Source: Coffea arabica (lineage: Eukaryota; Streptophyta; Magnoliopsida; Gentianales; Rubiaceae). From it: a stretch of 64,000 nucleotides of DNA. Made by a program: the position numbers and the translations under genes. Positions 50,314 through 59,724 of the stretch are shown here, in pieces; within the stretch, counting starts at the first letter, position 1; each line of letters starts with the position of its first letter. The stretch lies in NCBI RefSeq assembly GCF_036785885.1, contig NC_092320.1, positions 15,253,557-15,317,556 of the forward strand. The letters are read 5' to 3'. The notes beneath the pieces were generated by a model. It had not been told where the DNA came from and ran no database searches. It saw only the letters and a program-made list of their open reading frames with translations.

Positions 50314-50573
50314 TTTTTAGAATTTAAGAATTATTTGAGATATTTTATAAAAATTTCAACCACCCACCACCACCCACAGGGACCACGGGCTAGTGATTTT
50401 ATGTATTTTACACACCGACCCATAAAGAGCGGGTGCTTTGTTCATATGTTGGAGGAGTGGTTTATGGGTCGATGTGCAAAATACATAAAATCGCTAGCCC
50501 GTGGTCCCAGTGGGTGGTGGTGGGTGGTTGAAGTTTTTATAAAATATCTCAAATAATTCTTAAATTCTAAAAA
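50314..50573. repeat. Nested foldback element (arms about 112 bp, spacer about 35 bp)
   Basis: The left arm runs TTTTTAGAATTTAAGAATTA to about GACCCATAAA; the right arm is its near-perfect reverse complement and ends TTAAATTCTAAAAA. The arms include a striking CCACCCACCACCACCCAC tract. An open frame of 73 codons here is an accident of the palindrome. No clear target duplication was found. Confidence 0.85.
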
Positions 50574-50679
50574 TATCCCAAAATACAACCATAAAAACAC
50601 CCCTAAAAACAATCTCATTATTTAAAATACCAAATCTGTGAGTGTGTTTTAACTGTTATCCATTGGTATCCTAAAGTAT

Positions 50680-51010
50680 CATTTTCCCATCAAATATCAG
50701 CTCTTTATGGCTTTCTTCCATTATAAGAACAGAGTACCTATGTTCCAGAATACCTGTTTTCCCATACACAAATTTATTTATCGAATAAAATAAAAATAAA
50801 TCCGTTTTCCAATAAAACACCAGTTCTTTATGGCTTTCCTCCATTATAAGAACAGAGTACCCATTTTTTCATAAACAAATTTATTTATCGGATAAAATAA
50901 AAATAAACTCATTTTCCAATAAAATACTAACTCTTTATGGCTTTCCTCCATAACTTATCCATTTACCCATTTTTCCATAAGCTAATTTATTAATTGGATA
51001 AAATCAGAAT
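50680..51010. repeat. Three-copy tandem repeat, period about 107-122 bp
   Basis: CTCTTTATGGCTTTC-type landmarks occur at 50701, about 50824 and 50931. Each copy also has an AAATTTATTTATCGRATAAA segment and TTTTCCAATAAAAYACYA. The last copy is degraded. Confidence 0.8.
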
Positions 51011-52019
51011 AAAATTAGGTTGAATGGCAAATTACCCTTTAGGATACAATTGAAAACAAGAAACTAACCTATAGCAAGTTTAAACTCCGTTTCCACTAGC
51101 TATAGATATGCAAGAAATTGTTTTTGCAAACTCAAGACACCTAATTTATAAAGTCTCAAGCAACCTTTAGAACCGTTATAAAAGGTAACTTATTCATTCT
51201 AAATTTTTGTTTGGGATAATTTCATAAACCTCCCCGGAGGTTTCTAACAATTTTACTTGGCACTCACAAATATTGAAAAATCTCACTTGCCTCTCTCTTT
51301 TTTTTTTTTTTTTTTGGGTGTGAAACTCACTTGCCTCCCTTACTTTAAACTATTTGTTTATTTACAGCTCATTTTAAAATATAATATTTAAAAAATTCAT
51401 TTTGAGTACATTAATAAATGTAATTCTAAATTTACCCTTTTGTTGTCTTAAAAAATGTAATTCTAAATATACCCTTTTGTTGTCTTACTTTTTATTACCA
51501 AAACTTGAGTATATTAAAAACAAATAAAAATAAAAAAGTATAAGGATTTATTCTGATTTTATAAAATATAGTGCATTTTTTAAATACCAATAGTTAGTAT
51601 TTGAATGTTTATTTGAAGTTTTTGCAAGTTACAAAGATAATGTTTTGGGTAGTCTATAAAGTGTTTTTCAATTAATTTATGAACCTTTTACATATTTTCA
51701 ATTTTATTTTATTTTTTTGGTCCAAACTGATGTATTGAAAACGAAAAAGATACAAGAAGAAAAAATGAGAGTTTTTGGAGAAAATAAAAGAAATTGAACT
51801 GATCATGCTTGATTAATGTCTTGAAAATGGTAGAGTATTAAAATATACCAAATCACATACAATGCTTCTATATGGCTGACATTCTCCACGCGCGTTAGAA
51901 CTACAACATAACTGGTCTGTTAGCACCTTTATTTCCAAATACACGTGTCATGCTCTGCTCCTCTACCTACGGTAGGACAGTCAATGCCCTTCCTACCATA
52001 AAGGTATCCCCTCGGAAAG

Positions 52020-52953
52020 TTGTACACCTTAATGCGTGTCTAACATCCCATCTTAGTCCAATCACTCTCAATTTTTTTGATAAACGAAAATTTAGCACAT
52101 GTAAATTCAATTTTCTTAGGCGTTTAAAACTTCTTTAGTCCTAAAGTTGCATCCTTTGGATCAGCCAATTATCAGTACACCATGTTAAAAAAAAAGGACT
52201 CCACGTCTATCAGAAGTGCATAACTCGCAAAATCTTTATTAAATGAATTCTATGATATGTCGATTCAGGGGCTCTTCAGTTGATTTCTGTCTATTGAGTC
52301 TGGTTGATATAACTCCTAAAATATTTAGTACAAATTTATATAATTTTAGGGTGATTTCTGTCCAACCCATGATGCCAGCAGCTCTTTTCATTAACTACTG
52401 TATCTTGCTGCACTCCCACTCTACTTGTATTGGCAACATAGAAAGCCCAAAAAAATCGCTTCATAGCTCAATTTTATAGTTTTATAAGTGTATAGAGCCA
52501 TGAATTGACTCTTTTTAACAGCTTAAATTGTTCTACTTGTCTCACTTTATGTACCTACATAAATCACAGCGCCCTGACTACGAGGCATAAGATTATGACA
52601 CAAAAATGAAGGAGTGAATAGAGCAAAGCCTGTAAAATTTTTTGTTTTTTTTATTGAACACCGATTCATAATGTTCTTGATGCATAATTGATTATACACA
52701 AGAATGCCCTGCTTCCAAAATTGAATTTTGCTTACTAGCTAGCAGACCACAATGTAATGAACTTGACGGAAGGATTGACAAGAAGATTCAGCTTAATTAG
52801 CTGCTGAATCTGCAATTGATAACTAGATAGAAGAATTTTTGGACAGTAGAGTAGAGAAAAGAAGAAGGAGAAGGAGAAATTGGTAGAGTAATAGAGAGAT
52901 GAATTCATTCACAACAAAATTGTTTACAATCTGGAAATCGTCCCTACATTTAT
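52020..52953. other. Intergenic, with an old copy of the dispersed-repeat head
   Basis: About 52487-52740 matches, with many differences, the start of the dispersed repeat (TATAGAGCCATGAATTGACT, then ATTATGACACAAAAATGAAG, GAGTGAATAGAGCAAAG). An AGAAGAAGGAGAAGGAG run lies near 52858. No gene is seen. Confidence 0.5.
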
Positions 52954-52963
52954 ACAATTTGCT

Positions 52964-53245
52964 GAGTAAATTCCCAAAAAGTGTGACTTTTTAAACTAAC
53001 TTCCCAAAGGGTGGTGTTTTTTTAGTATCTTCCCAAAGGATGAAAAACGCATCCAGGGAATGCGTTTTTATAAATAAAAATGCAATTGTCAAATGCGTTA
53101 TTTTATTTTTCATCAATTTATTTTAATATGAAAAAATTGGTCAAATAACGCATTATTAGAATGCGTTTTTTGATCTCACCATAAAACGCATTTCGGAAAT
53201 GCGTTATTTTATAATAAAACGCATTAGATGAATGCGTTGTTTGTT
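52964..53245. repeat. Left TIR of the PMD-MULE
   Basis: About 282 bp pairs with 61493-61798. The outer 100 bp is nearly identical between the two TIRs. The inner part carries about nine copies of ATGCGT/ACGCAT in alternating orientation (for example GGAATGCGTTTTT, AAATAACGCATTATTAG, CGGAAATGCGTTATT). Being at the 3' side of both genes, this TIR would act as downstream region or terminator. Confidence 0.88.
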
Positions 53246-54236
53246 TACAATATGTACCACTTTTTTTCATTTCTTCATTCTGGACTTCGATTATGTAAGG
53301 TTTTTGTTTTAAATATTATCTTATTATTTTATCGAAGTTATTATTAATTTAGCTCACTAATGGAAGTCAAGATCCAAAAAAATTGTTATTTCATAGTTGT
53401 TATTAATTTAGTTGGTAGAGATTTCATTTCAGGTTTGCAAAAGGCTTAAAGGTTTTGAACTTTGGATTTTACATATGTATACACTAATTTTGTATCTCAA
53501 ATGTTGGTAGTAAAATTCAAAAAGTATTATAATAATATTATTACGAAAGGAAAACTAGTAGGTTTTGTATTTAATATAAATTAAATACGTGAAAGTAAAA
53601 AAAAGAAATTACCCACTTTTTACCAACTCTTTATGGGTTTCTTCGATTAGTTGAATAAAGTACTAGCTATGGGGGCAGGCATTTTACTCTGAATCATATA
53701 ATTTATGTTAAATATATAAATGTTTGTAAGTAAAATTTAAAAAGTGTTATACTAATATTTTTATGAAAGGAAAACTAGTATGTTTTGTATTTAACATAAA
53801 TTAAATATTTGAAAGTTAAAACAAAATTAAATTGCCCATGACATACCAGTTCTTTATGAAAAACTTGTAGGTTTTATATTTAACGTAAATTAATTGCGCG
53901 AAAGTAACACTCGTAGGTAATTTAATTAGTTTAATCAGTTACTTAATTTGTTGACAAGAAACAAGTTTCTTTTGCAAAATTTGGCCATTAGGTTTCTCCA
54001 AATAATTAGGGTATAAAGGTAAATTTTCACAATCTTTTGTTAGCAATGAGCTCCAATTTCCTTCTAAGGGAGGGCAGTGCTTAATTTATATCACCTGTTA
54101 AGCAAACACTTGCATATTCAAATATGTCATAAGATGATATAATATCACATCTAATTTCATATACTAAATTTACTTGGTTTTCAATCCAAATTCTCTTATA
54201 CAATAAGAATTCTTATAACAAGACAAGTACAATAAA
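53246..54236. repeat. 3' region of the PMD gene with diverged tandem repeats
   Basis: A segment containing GAAAGGAAAACTAGTAGGTT and TTTGTATTTAATATAAATTA occurs at about 53545, again at about 53765, and in shortened form at about 53860. ACTCTTTATGGGTTTC and CAGTTCTTTATG within it recall the tandem repeat of the 50-kb element. There is no coding sequence. The PMD 3' UTR should lie at the right edge. Confidence 0.65.
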
Positions 54237-56691
54237 TCATTTGAGAATGCCTCCAGAGTAACACAACTTTTGCCTTCTGACTCTTTTAGATGGTGGCCGC
54301 AAGGGTAGATGCTGATTTTTACCACGACCTTTACAAGTGTCACGCTTATTTCGATCAACATGTTCTTGTGTTTGATGTTGCAAATCAAACTCCAGATGTG
54401 TCTGATCATGCTTATCACTTTGCACATGCGTCAGATCATGTTCACCAGCTTGTGCATGTGTTGTATCAGCTTCTGTATGTTCATCCCCTTGACCTTGATC
54501 GAGATTGATTTCAGAAGTCCGATCACATGTCTGATTGAACTCATTAGCTGTTTCCTCATTTCCCACGTCTCTAGTCTCTTGATTCAACATATGATCTCCT
54601 ACAAACTCATCCTGACTTAAAATCTGATTTTGTACACTGTTTTGATCAGTTTGGATGTGTTTTCGCCTTCGTCCCCCTCTATGGATTCTTTGTGAACCTT
54701 CTTGTGTGGCTCTTCGAACACGTGCCCGTGGAACTACATGTTGCAACTCTTCATCCATTGAGAGCGGCATTATTGGATTCAATGGTAGGAGTTTCAATCT
54801 CATCTCACATCCAATGGCACGCATAGTTGATTGGCACATATCCCGAATATCAGTGAGAGCAGGAACAGAGATGGCCTCAGCATGTGGTAATGCTTCAAGT
54901 GATCTATAATAGACACGATGCAATGTATCTACCTGAAATGTTATCAAAATAAATTCTAATGCTGCCAATACAAAACTTTAAACAAAGTAGTCAATTAAAA
55001 ATATCTAAATAATGGTTACCATCATCTCATTAGCTGGTGCAATACCCTGATAACCAGCTGGTAATAGTGGTCTCAATGATGGGTTGCCAATAAGCAATCT
55101 TGTACGCTGCTTATACCAAGTCATATACTCTAAGCTAGCCTCACCAGGAACCTCCTCGAGTTCACCTTCTTGTATACTTGAAGCTCGATCCATCCACATT
55201 TGGATGTGGCGGTAGTGTTTAAGGGTCCAATCTGTATTTCGTCTACCTCGACGATCCACTTGATGCAAACTCCAATCCGTGTCACATGGTGCCGGAATAT
55301 GCTGAACAAATCCAAATTGTCGCATACACCTATCTGGTAGGTGTAGCTCTACTATATCCCAACAAATAAGTGCAGTTCGACTACGCCACAATTCAGAACT
55401 AGCCAAACAACACTGAGGCAATGTCTCTAAAATGTGTTGAGGATATGGTTGCCATACAAACTATGAATAACAAAATGGAAAATTACAAAATAAACTAAAA
55501 AAATTTGGTTGTAACTTGCAATTTACCATGATACATGAAATATGCATGAAATAAATACTTACATGATCATCTCTCAAGCTATCTAGTTGATCTCGATATA
55601 CAACTAATACATGCATTGCTACTCTAGAAAGGTTAAAATCGACATTCCACCTACAGAATAATCAACAATACACCGTCATTGTTACGGTAATGTATCTAAA
55701 TTATATACCTAATATATCCTAACACTAATAGGCAGATACAAACTAACCTTGCACCATAAGGACTCTCAGCTGGCAACTCCATTTTAGGCACTGGCCTATC
55801 TGGACATAAGGTAGGAAATCGTTCCCATGTCCAAAGCTAAAACAAAAATTAGGATATTTAACAAGAATAGGTCATAATTGTTAGAAACCAAAAAAAAAAT
55901 TCAAAGAGTTTTAGTGAAAATACCTGTAAAAGAACCAATGGTCCAGCAATCTCTTGTGAGGTACAAAGAGTAGCTCTACATAGTCCACGATATAAAAAAG
56001 CAAGAACTGCACTCCCCCAACTATATGTTCGAGTAACAGTAAAATCTCTTAGAAATGACAAATACATTAGGCTGACCATGTTGCCAGATTTATCTGAAAA
56101 CAGGTGACCACCAATAAGCTGTAAAATACGCATCCTAGCATGACATCTAATATCATCATCTGATGCATCACTAGGAAGTCTGACAGCTAAGGGAGCATCT
56201 AAACAACCCAATAATAGTTTCCCTCCCTTAATATCATCTGTTTTAGGTCGAAATCCTAACAAGTCCTCACAAATCGGCAACCAATCCTCTGATTTTCGAT
56301 GTGTGTCCACACCTATAACAGGCTGTCCGTCAATAGGAAGCCCCCATAATATCCCTATATCTTGTAAAGTGACGGTAGCTTCACCAATAGGAAGATGAAA
56401 TGAGTGAGTTTCAGTTCGCCAACGCTCAACCAAAGCTGTGACAAGTGCGTGGTCGAGTTGTATTTGACCTGTGCGCACAACACCACCAAAGCCAGCTTCA
56501 TCAATATACCTTTGCACCCTAGGATCGAATGGAATTCCTCTCCAAAATTCACCGTCATGTCTCCGAACTTGTAATGGCCTATAGTGTCCAGCACCTATCC
56601 AAATATCTGTGGATCGATGGTGGGGTTGGCGCGTCAATACATCTCCAATAATAGGACCAGGAACAAATGCAACTAATTGTTCATTATCCAT
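54237..56691 (-). CDS. Plant Mobile Domain (PMD) protein, five exons, 693 aa
   Basis: The PMD family (Pfam PF10536) includes the Arabidopsis nuclear proteins MAIN/MAIL1, which act in heterochromatin silencing and genome stability with PP7-like phosphatase; many other members sit in transposons. The exons, in transcript order, are 56691-55924, 55836-55748, 55650-55563, 55460-55020 and 54932-54237. All introns are short and GT-AG, with matching phases. The start MDNEQLVAFVPGP was preferred over an upstream in-frame ATG at 56739 whose extension is Phe/Ile-rich and unlike the family. Diagnostic pieces are ALVTALVERWRTETHSFHLP, GEATVTLQDIGILWGLPIDG (residues about 93-132), WLPICEDLLGF and HLPDRCMRQFGFVQHIPAPC. 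The PMD core covers roughly residues 20-430. The C-terminal 200 residues are polar, with Gln/His/Asp-rich repeats and basic NLS-like patches (RGGRRRKH, SKRVRRQK). The stop of the transposase lies only 150 bp upstream. The family call is strong; a role in transposition is inference. Confidence 0.92.
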
Positions 56692-56841
56692 ATGTCCTAA
56701 AATCCAAAAAAAAAAGATAATATTATTAGAAAATAACACTTGAAGGATTTAATTTCAAACATACAAATCAATGATTGATTAGAAATCAATGTTAGACCCT
56801 CTAATGAAAGAATACCAAAATCCAATTATGACTCTGTAGAA

Positions 56842-59724
56842 CTATGATTGATTATAAGATAGCCTTGACTGATTAGAAGACAACCTTGGACAATTTTTCC
56901 TATTATGACCCGGAAGGTGGCAGGTTCGACATCTAGGAGCATCATCTTCTCGCTCATCCATCTCATTGTGAATACGTGCTGTAGATGTGCGTCCTTGATG
57001 TGGTGGACGCATACGAGTCATATCTCCTACTAATGAAAATGGTTGACCAGGCCAATAATCCTCATGTTGTATAGGATGAAATTGCCCACTATACGTCTTT
57101 AAATACAAGTTCTTGTGGTACTCCTGGCCCACAAGTGTAATAGGATTAATGCTCATCATACGACATGCAAGCATAGCATGGGAGCATGGGATGCGAGTGA
57201 TCATCCATTTACCACACGTGCACGATCTTTCTTTCATACATACCGTTTGTGTGTTTCCTCCTTTTCCAGATTCATCTATGTGTGTCAATATATTGAAAAT
57301 GCCATCACTTAAAGAGAATTGCACAGCACTATGTTTTCTGCCTTTAATTTCAGCCTCTCGATATATCTTCCATGGCCTTTTTGGAAGTGGATGTTGACAA
57401 TGTAGAGCATCCTCCTTCTTATCTTGAAACATCTTAACTATTCGAGTGAATACTAGTTCAACGGCAGCTCTAATAGGCAGATTACGAACACCTTTGATTG
57501 CATTGTTGAAACTCTCAGAAATATTAGTTGTCAACATTCCATGTCGGTACCCCCCATCATAAGCTAAGGTCCATAGCTCTTCTTTCCCTATTTCTCTTAG
57601 ATATTTAGCAGCTTTTGCATCAATCCTCTCAATTTCTGCCATTATCTTGGTGAACTTGCGCTTTTGAGGGGTAGAACCAGCATCCCAACACAATTTCTTT
57701 AGATGCGTGTTATGAAACTTTGTGTTAAAGTTACTCCTAACATGTCGCAAGCAAAGTCGATGAACTGCATATGGCGGTTGCCAAAGCCTCTGCAATCTAA
57801 TTGCATTTAATATTCCTTTATGACGATCAGAAATCAAGCAAACTTGTCTTTCTTTAAGAACATGTTGACGAAGAAGACGCAAGAACCAATTCCAGCTTTC
57901 ATTGGTCTCTTCATCCACATAAGCATATGCCAAAGGAAAAATTTGATTGTTTGCATCTTGTCCGACTGCAAGTAGCAACTTAGCCTTGTATGGAGTGTGA
58001 AGAAATGTTCCATCCACACTAATTACAGATCGGCATGACAAAAAACCATCAATTGCTGGCTTGAAAGCCCAGAACATATAGCCAAATGTCTTCAAAATTT
58101 CTGAACTGCACGGGTGGTGTTCCCAAACAACAATAGTACCAGGATTATAATATACCATAGCTGCCATGAACCTAGGTAGTTTTGTGAATGAGGTTGGCCA
58201 ATCACCAAAGACCATTTCAATAGCTTTACATCGAGCAATCCATGCCTTCTTGTATGACACATCATAATGCAAAGTTTTTTTAACATGAGTTTGAACTTGC
58301 TTGACACTAGCAAGTGCATTTTCTTTAATAAAATGCACAATTCTGCGAGCAATGATCCTCGATTGAAGATGCCTATGATCATTTGTTGATGCCGTTGAAG
58401 TACAAGTATGGTCTGGAATCAACTTAGTAACTTCCCAAGTTTTATGTGTAGCTTTCAAACAAGCTCTAAGTTGCCATTTGCAGCCTTCATCAGATTTTAA
58501 ACATTTTACTTTCCATGCTGTACTTCGACTCTCTTGAACTTGAAACTCGCGGCATTGCTCCATAGACCAAAGTCGGACTGCCATCATCAATTGCTCTTTG
58601 TCACTGAATCGCATATGCTTGCGAATACCAGCACTATTTTCACTCCAAAAGTCTATCCTTGTAGGAGATCCCCTACCAGTGACAACAAATTTGTCAAGAT
58701 CTCCAATATCTAAATAAAAAGGCATTCCGGGTGGATTGTAAGCAGGTAATTCAGGACTAAAAGTAACATTATTACTAGTATGACCATTATCCTCCCCAAA
58801 AGTGCATTGTTCATTTTCAACCTCGACATTGCAATCACTGTCTTCATCAGACTGCCCTTGTTCAGCATCAATGAAAGCATCATCTCTAGACGGCAAAGAT
58901 GCTTCATTCTGGACTAAGTTATGAATCACATCAGTTATCCCAAGTGCATTTCCAATTTCAGCCCCAACAATAGGTTCTTCAGCTGCTAAAATGGTTCTCA
59001 TAGTTCCAATTTCTTCTCTATTATGATCCAATTGAAATAAACTAGAACAGCCAACATCATCTTCTAGTACATGCACCTGTCTTTGTTGGTTAGCACTCGC
59101 AGTTTCATTATGTTCTGTATATTCGAGTGCATTCCGTGACACTAAAGGAGTAGGTAATGATGATTGGATGGGTTTCAATGAAGGTGACATACTACTCATT
59201 GCACGAAAAATGGTATCATTATTTGAAGATGGCAACCATTGTGCACCATGCTTATCTTTAAGAAAAGATTGAGTGCATGAAGTTGTAGGTGCAGGTAATA
59301 TCGGAGATTCAACATCTTGTGTCAGCAAATTTACATATGGAGCCATTTCCTTACTGGTGAAGATGTTATTGCCCTCCTGACAATTGACAACTGATTCTCG
59401 TACAATGTATAGATGAACCATAGTATTTGGGTACTCAGCTGCTAAAGAAAATATCAAATCCATTCCCTCTTCGTTCATTATTAGTAATGGGCAAAATTTG
59501 AAACCCCACGGTCCATGATCAGGATATTTGCAGATGAGCTTCAAATCTATAGTTATTGTATCCACTCCAATATATGAGTGTATATTACTTAGTAAGTCTC
59601 CAAATCTTATCCTGTGGTTGATTGTAACTATCTTGCCAATTGGGCCTATAAATCCCAAATCAGGATAATATTGGATATGACCATCCCAATATAAAGCAAG
59701 TTTCAATGGATGTTGAAGATCCAT
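56842..59724 (-). CDS. MuDR-type (MULE) transposase, 960 aa, intact
   Basis: Predicted transposase of the Mutator superfamily, which cuts and pastes the element through its TIRs. The start at 59724 (MDLQHPLKLALYWDG) is preferred; the frame extends 35 codons further up, but that stretch looks like intron and follows a TTTATAG acceptor-like sequence. The N-terminal 110 residues resemble the PB1/ubiquitin-like head of plant MULE transposases. A MuDR DNA-binding region lies at about 370-440 (WKVKCLKSDEGCKW, IPDHTC). The DDE core shows Asp 571 (SVDGTF), Asp 633 (LISDRHKG) and a Glu candidate at 737 (NISESFNNAI), with the usual CLRH motif shortly after the second Asp. A SWIM zinc finger (CTCGKWMITRIPCSH) is at 835-849, and a CCHC knuckle (CRTCHLPGHNRKNC) at 932-945. 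There are no internal stops. The length suits a full-size MULE transposase. Confidence 0.93.
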   Translation of the reverse strand: MDLQHPLKLALYWDGHIQYYPDLGFIGPIGKIVTINHRIRFGDLLSNIHSYIGVDTITIDLKLICKYPDHGPWGFKFCPLLIMNEEGMDLIFSLAAEYPNTMVHLYIVRESVVNCQEGNNIFTSKEMAPYVNLLTQDVESPILPAPTTSCTQSFLKDKHGAQWLPSSNNDTIFRAMSSMSPSLKPIQSSLPTPLVSRNALEYTEHNETASANQQRQVHVLEDDVGCSSLFQLDHNREEIGTMRTILAAEEPIVGAEIGNALGITDVIHNLVQNEASLPSRDDAFIDAEQGQSDEDSDCNVEVENEQCTFGEDNGHTSNNVTFSPELPAYNPPGMPFYLDIGDLDKFVVTGRGSPTRIDFWSENSAGIRKHMRFSDKEQLMMAVRLWSMEQCREFQVQESRSTAWKVKCLKSDEGCKWQLRACLKATHKTWEVTKLIPDHTCTSTASTNDHRHLQSRIIARRIVHFIKENALASVKQVQTHVKKTLHYDVSYKKAWIARCKAIEMVFGDWPTSFTKLPRFMAAMVYYNPGTIVVWEHHPCSSEILKTFGYMFWAFKPAIDGFLSCRSVISVDGTFLHTPYKAKLLLAVGQDANNQIFPLAYAYVDEETNESWNWFLRLLRQHVLKERQVCLISDRHKGILNAIRLQRLWQPPYAVHRLCLRHVRSNFNTKFHNTHLKKLCWDAGSTPQKRKFTKIMAEIERIDAKAAKYLREIGKEELWTLAYDGGYRHGMLTTNISESFNNAIKGVRNLPIRAAVELVFTRIVKMFQDKKEDALHCQHPLPKRPWKIYREAEIKGRKHSAVQFSLSDGIFNILTHIDESGKGGNTQTVCMKERSCTCGKWMITRIPCSHAMLACRMMSINPITLVGQEYHKNLYLKTYSGQFHPIQHEDYWPGQPFSLVGDMTRMRPPHQGRTSTARIHNEMDEREDDAPRCRTCHLPGHNRKNCPRLSSNQSRLSYNQS

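Larger units (their letters stand above)
49991..52009. mobile_element. Non-autonomous long-TIR element (MULE-type), 2019 bp
   Basis: Arms of roughly 320 bp (about 49991-50313 and 51683-52009) are inverted copies. They start GGAAACCTTTATGGTAGG on the left and GGATACCTTTATGGTAGG in reverse complement on the right. CCTCGGAAAG is perfectly repeated on both flanks (49981-49990 and 52010-52019); because of shared bases the duplication can be read as 8 bp with three-G termini or 10 bp with two-G termini. Long TIRs with an 8-11 bp duplication fit the Mutator superfamily. There is no coding; the interior holds a foldback, a three-copy tandem repeat and a piece of another MITE near 51220. Confidence 0.85.

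Noticed and set aside
50335..50556. Open frame of 73 codons on the plus strand
   Set aside because: It lies wholly within a 260-bp palindrome; the frame is a by-product of the inverted repeat and has no protein character.
54290..54620. Plus-strand frames opposite the PMD last exon
   Set aside because: They are shadows of the PMD coding strand, which has splice-phase and domain support.
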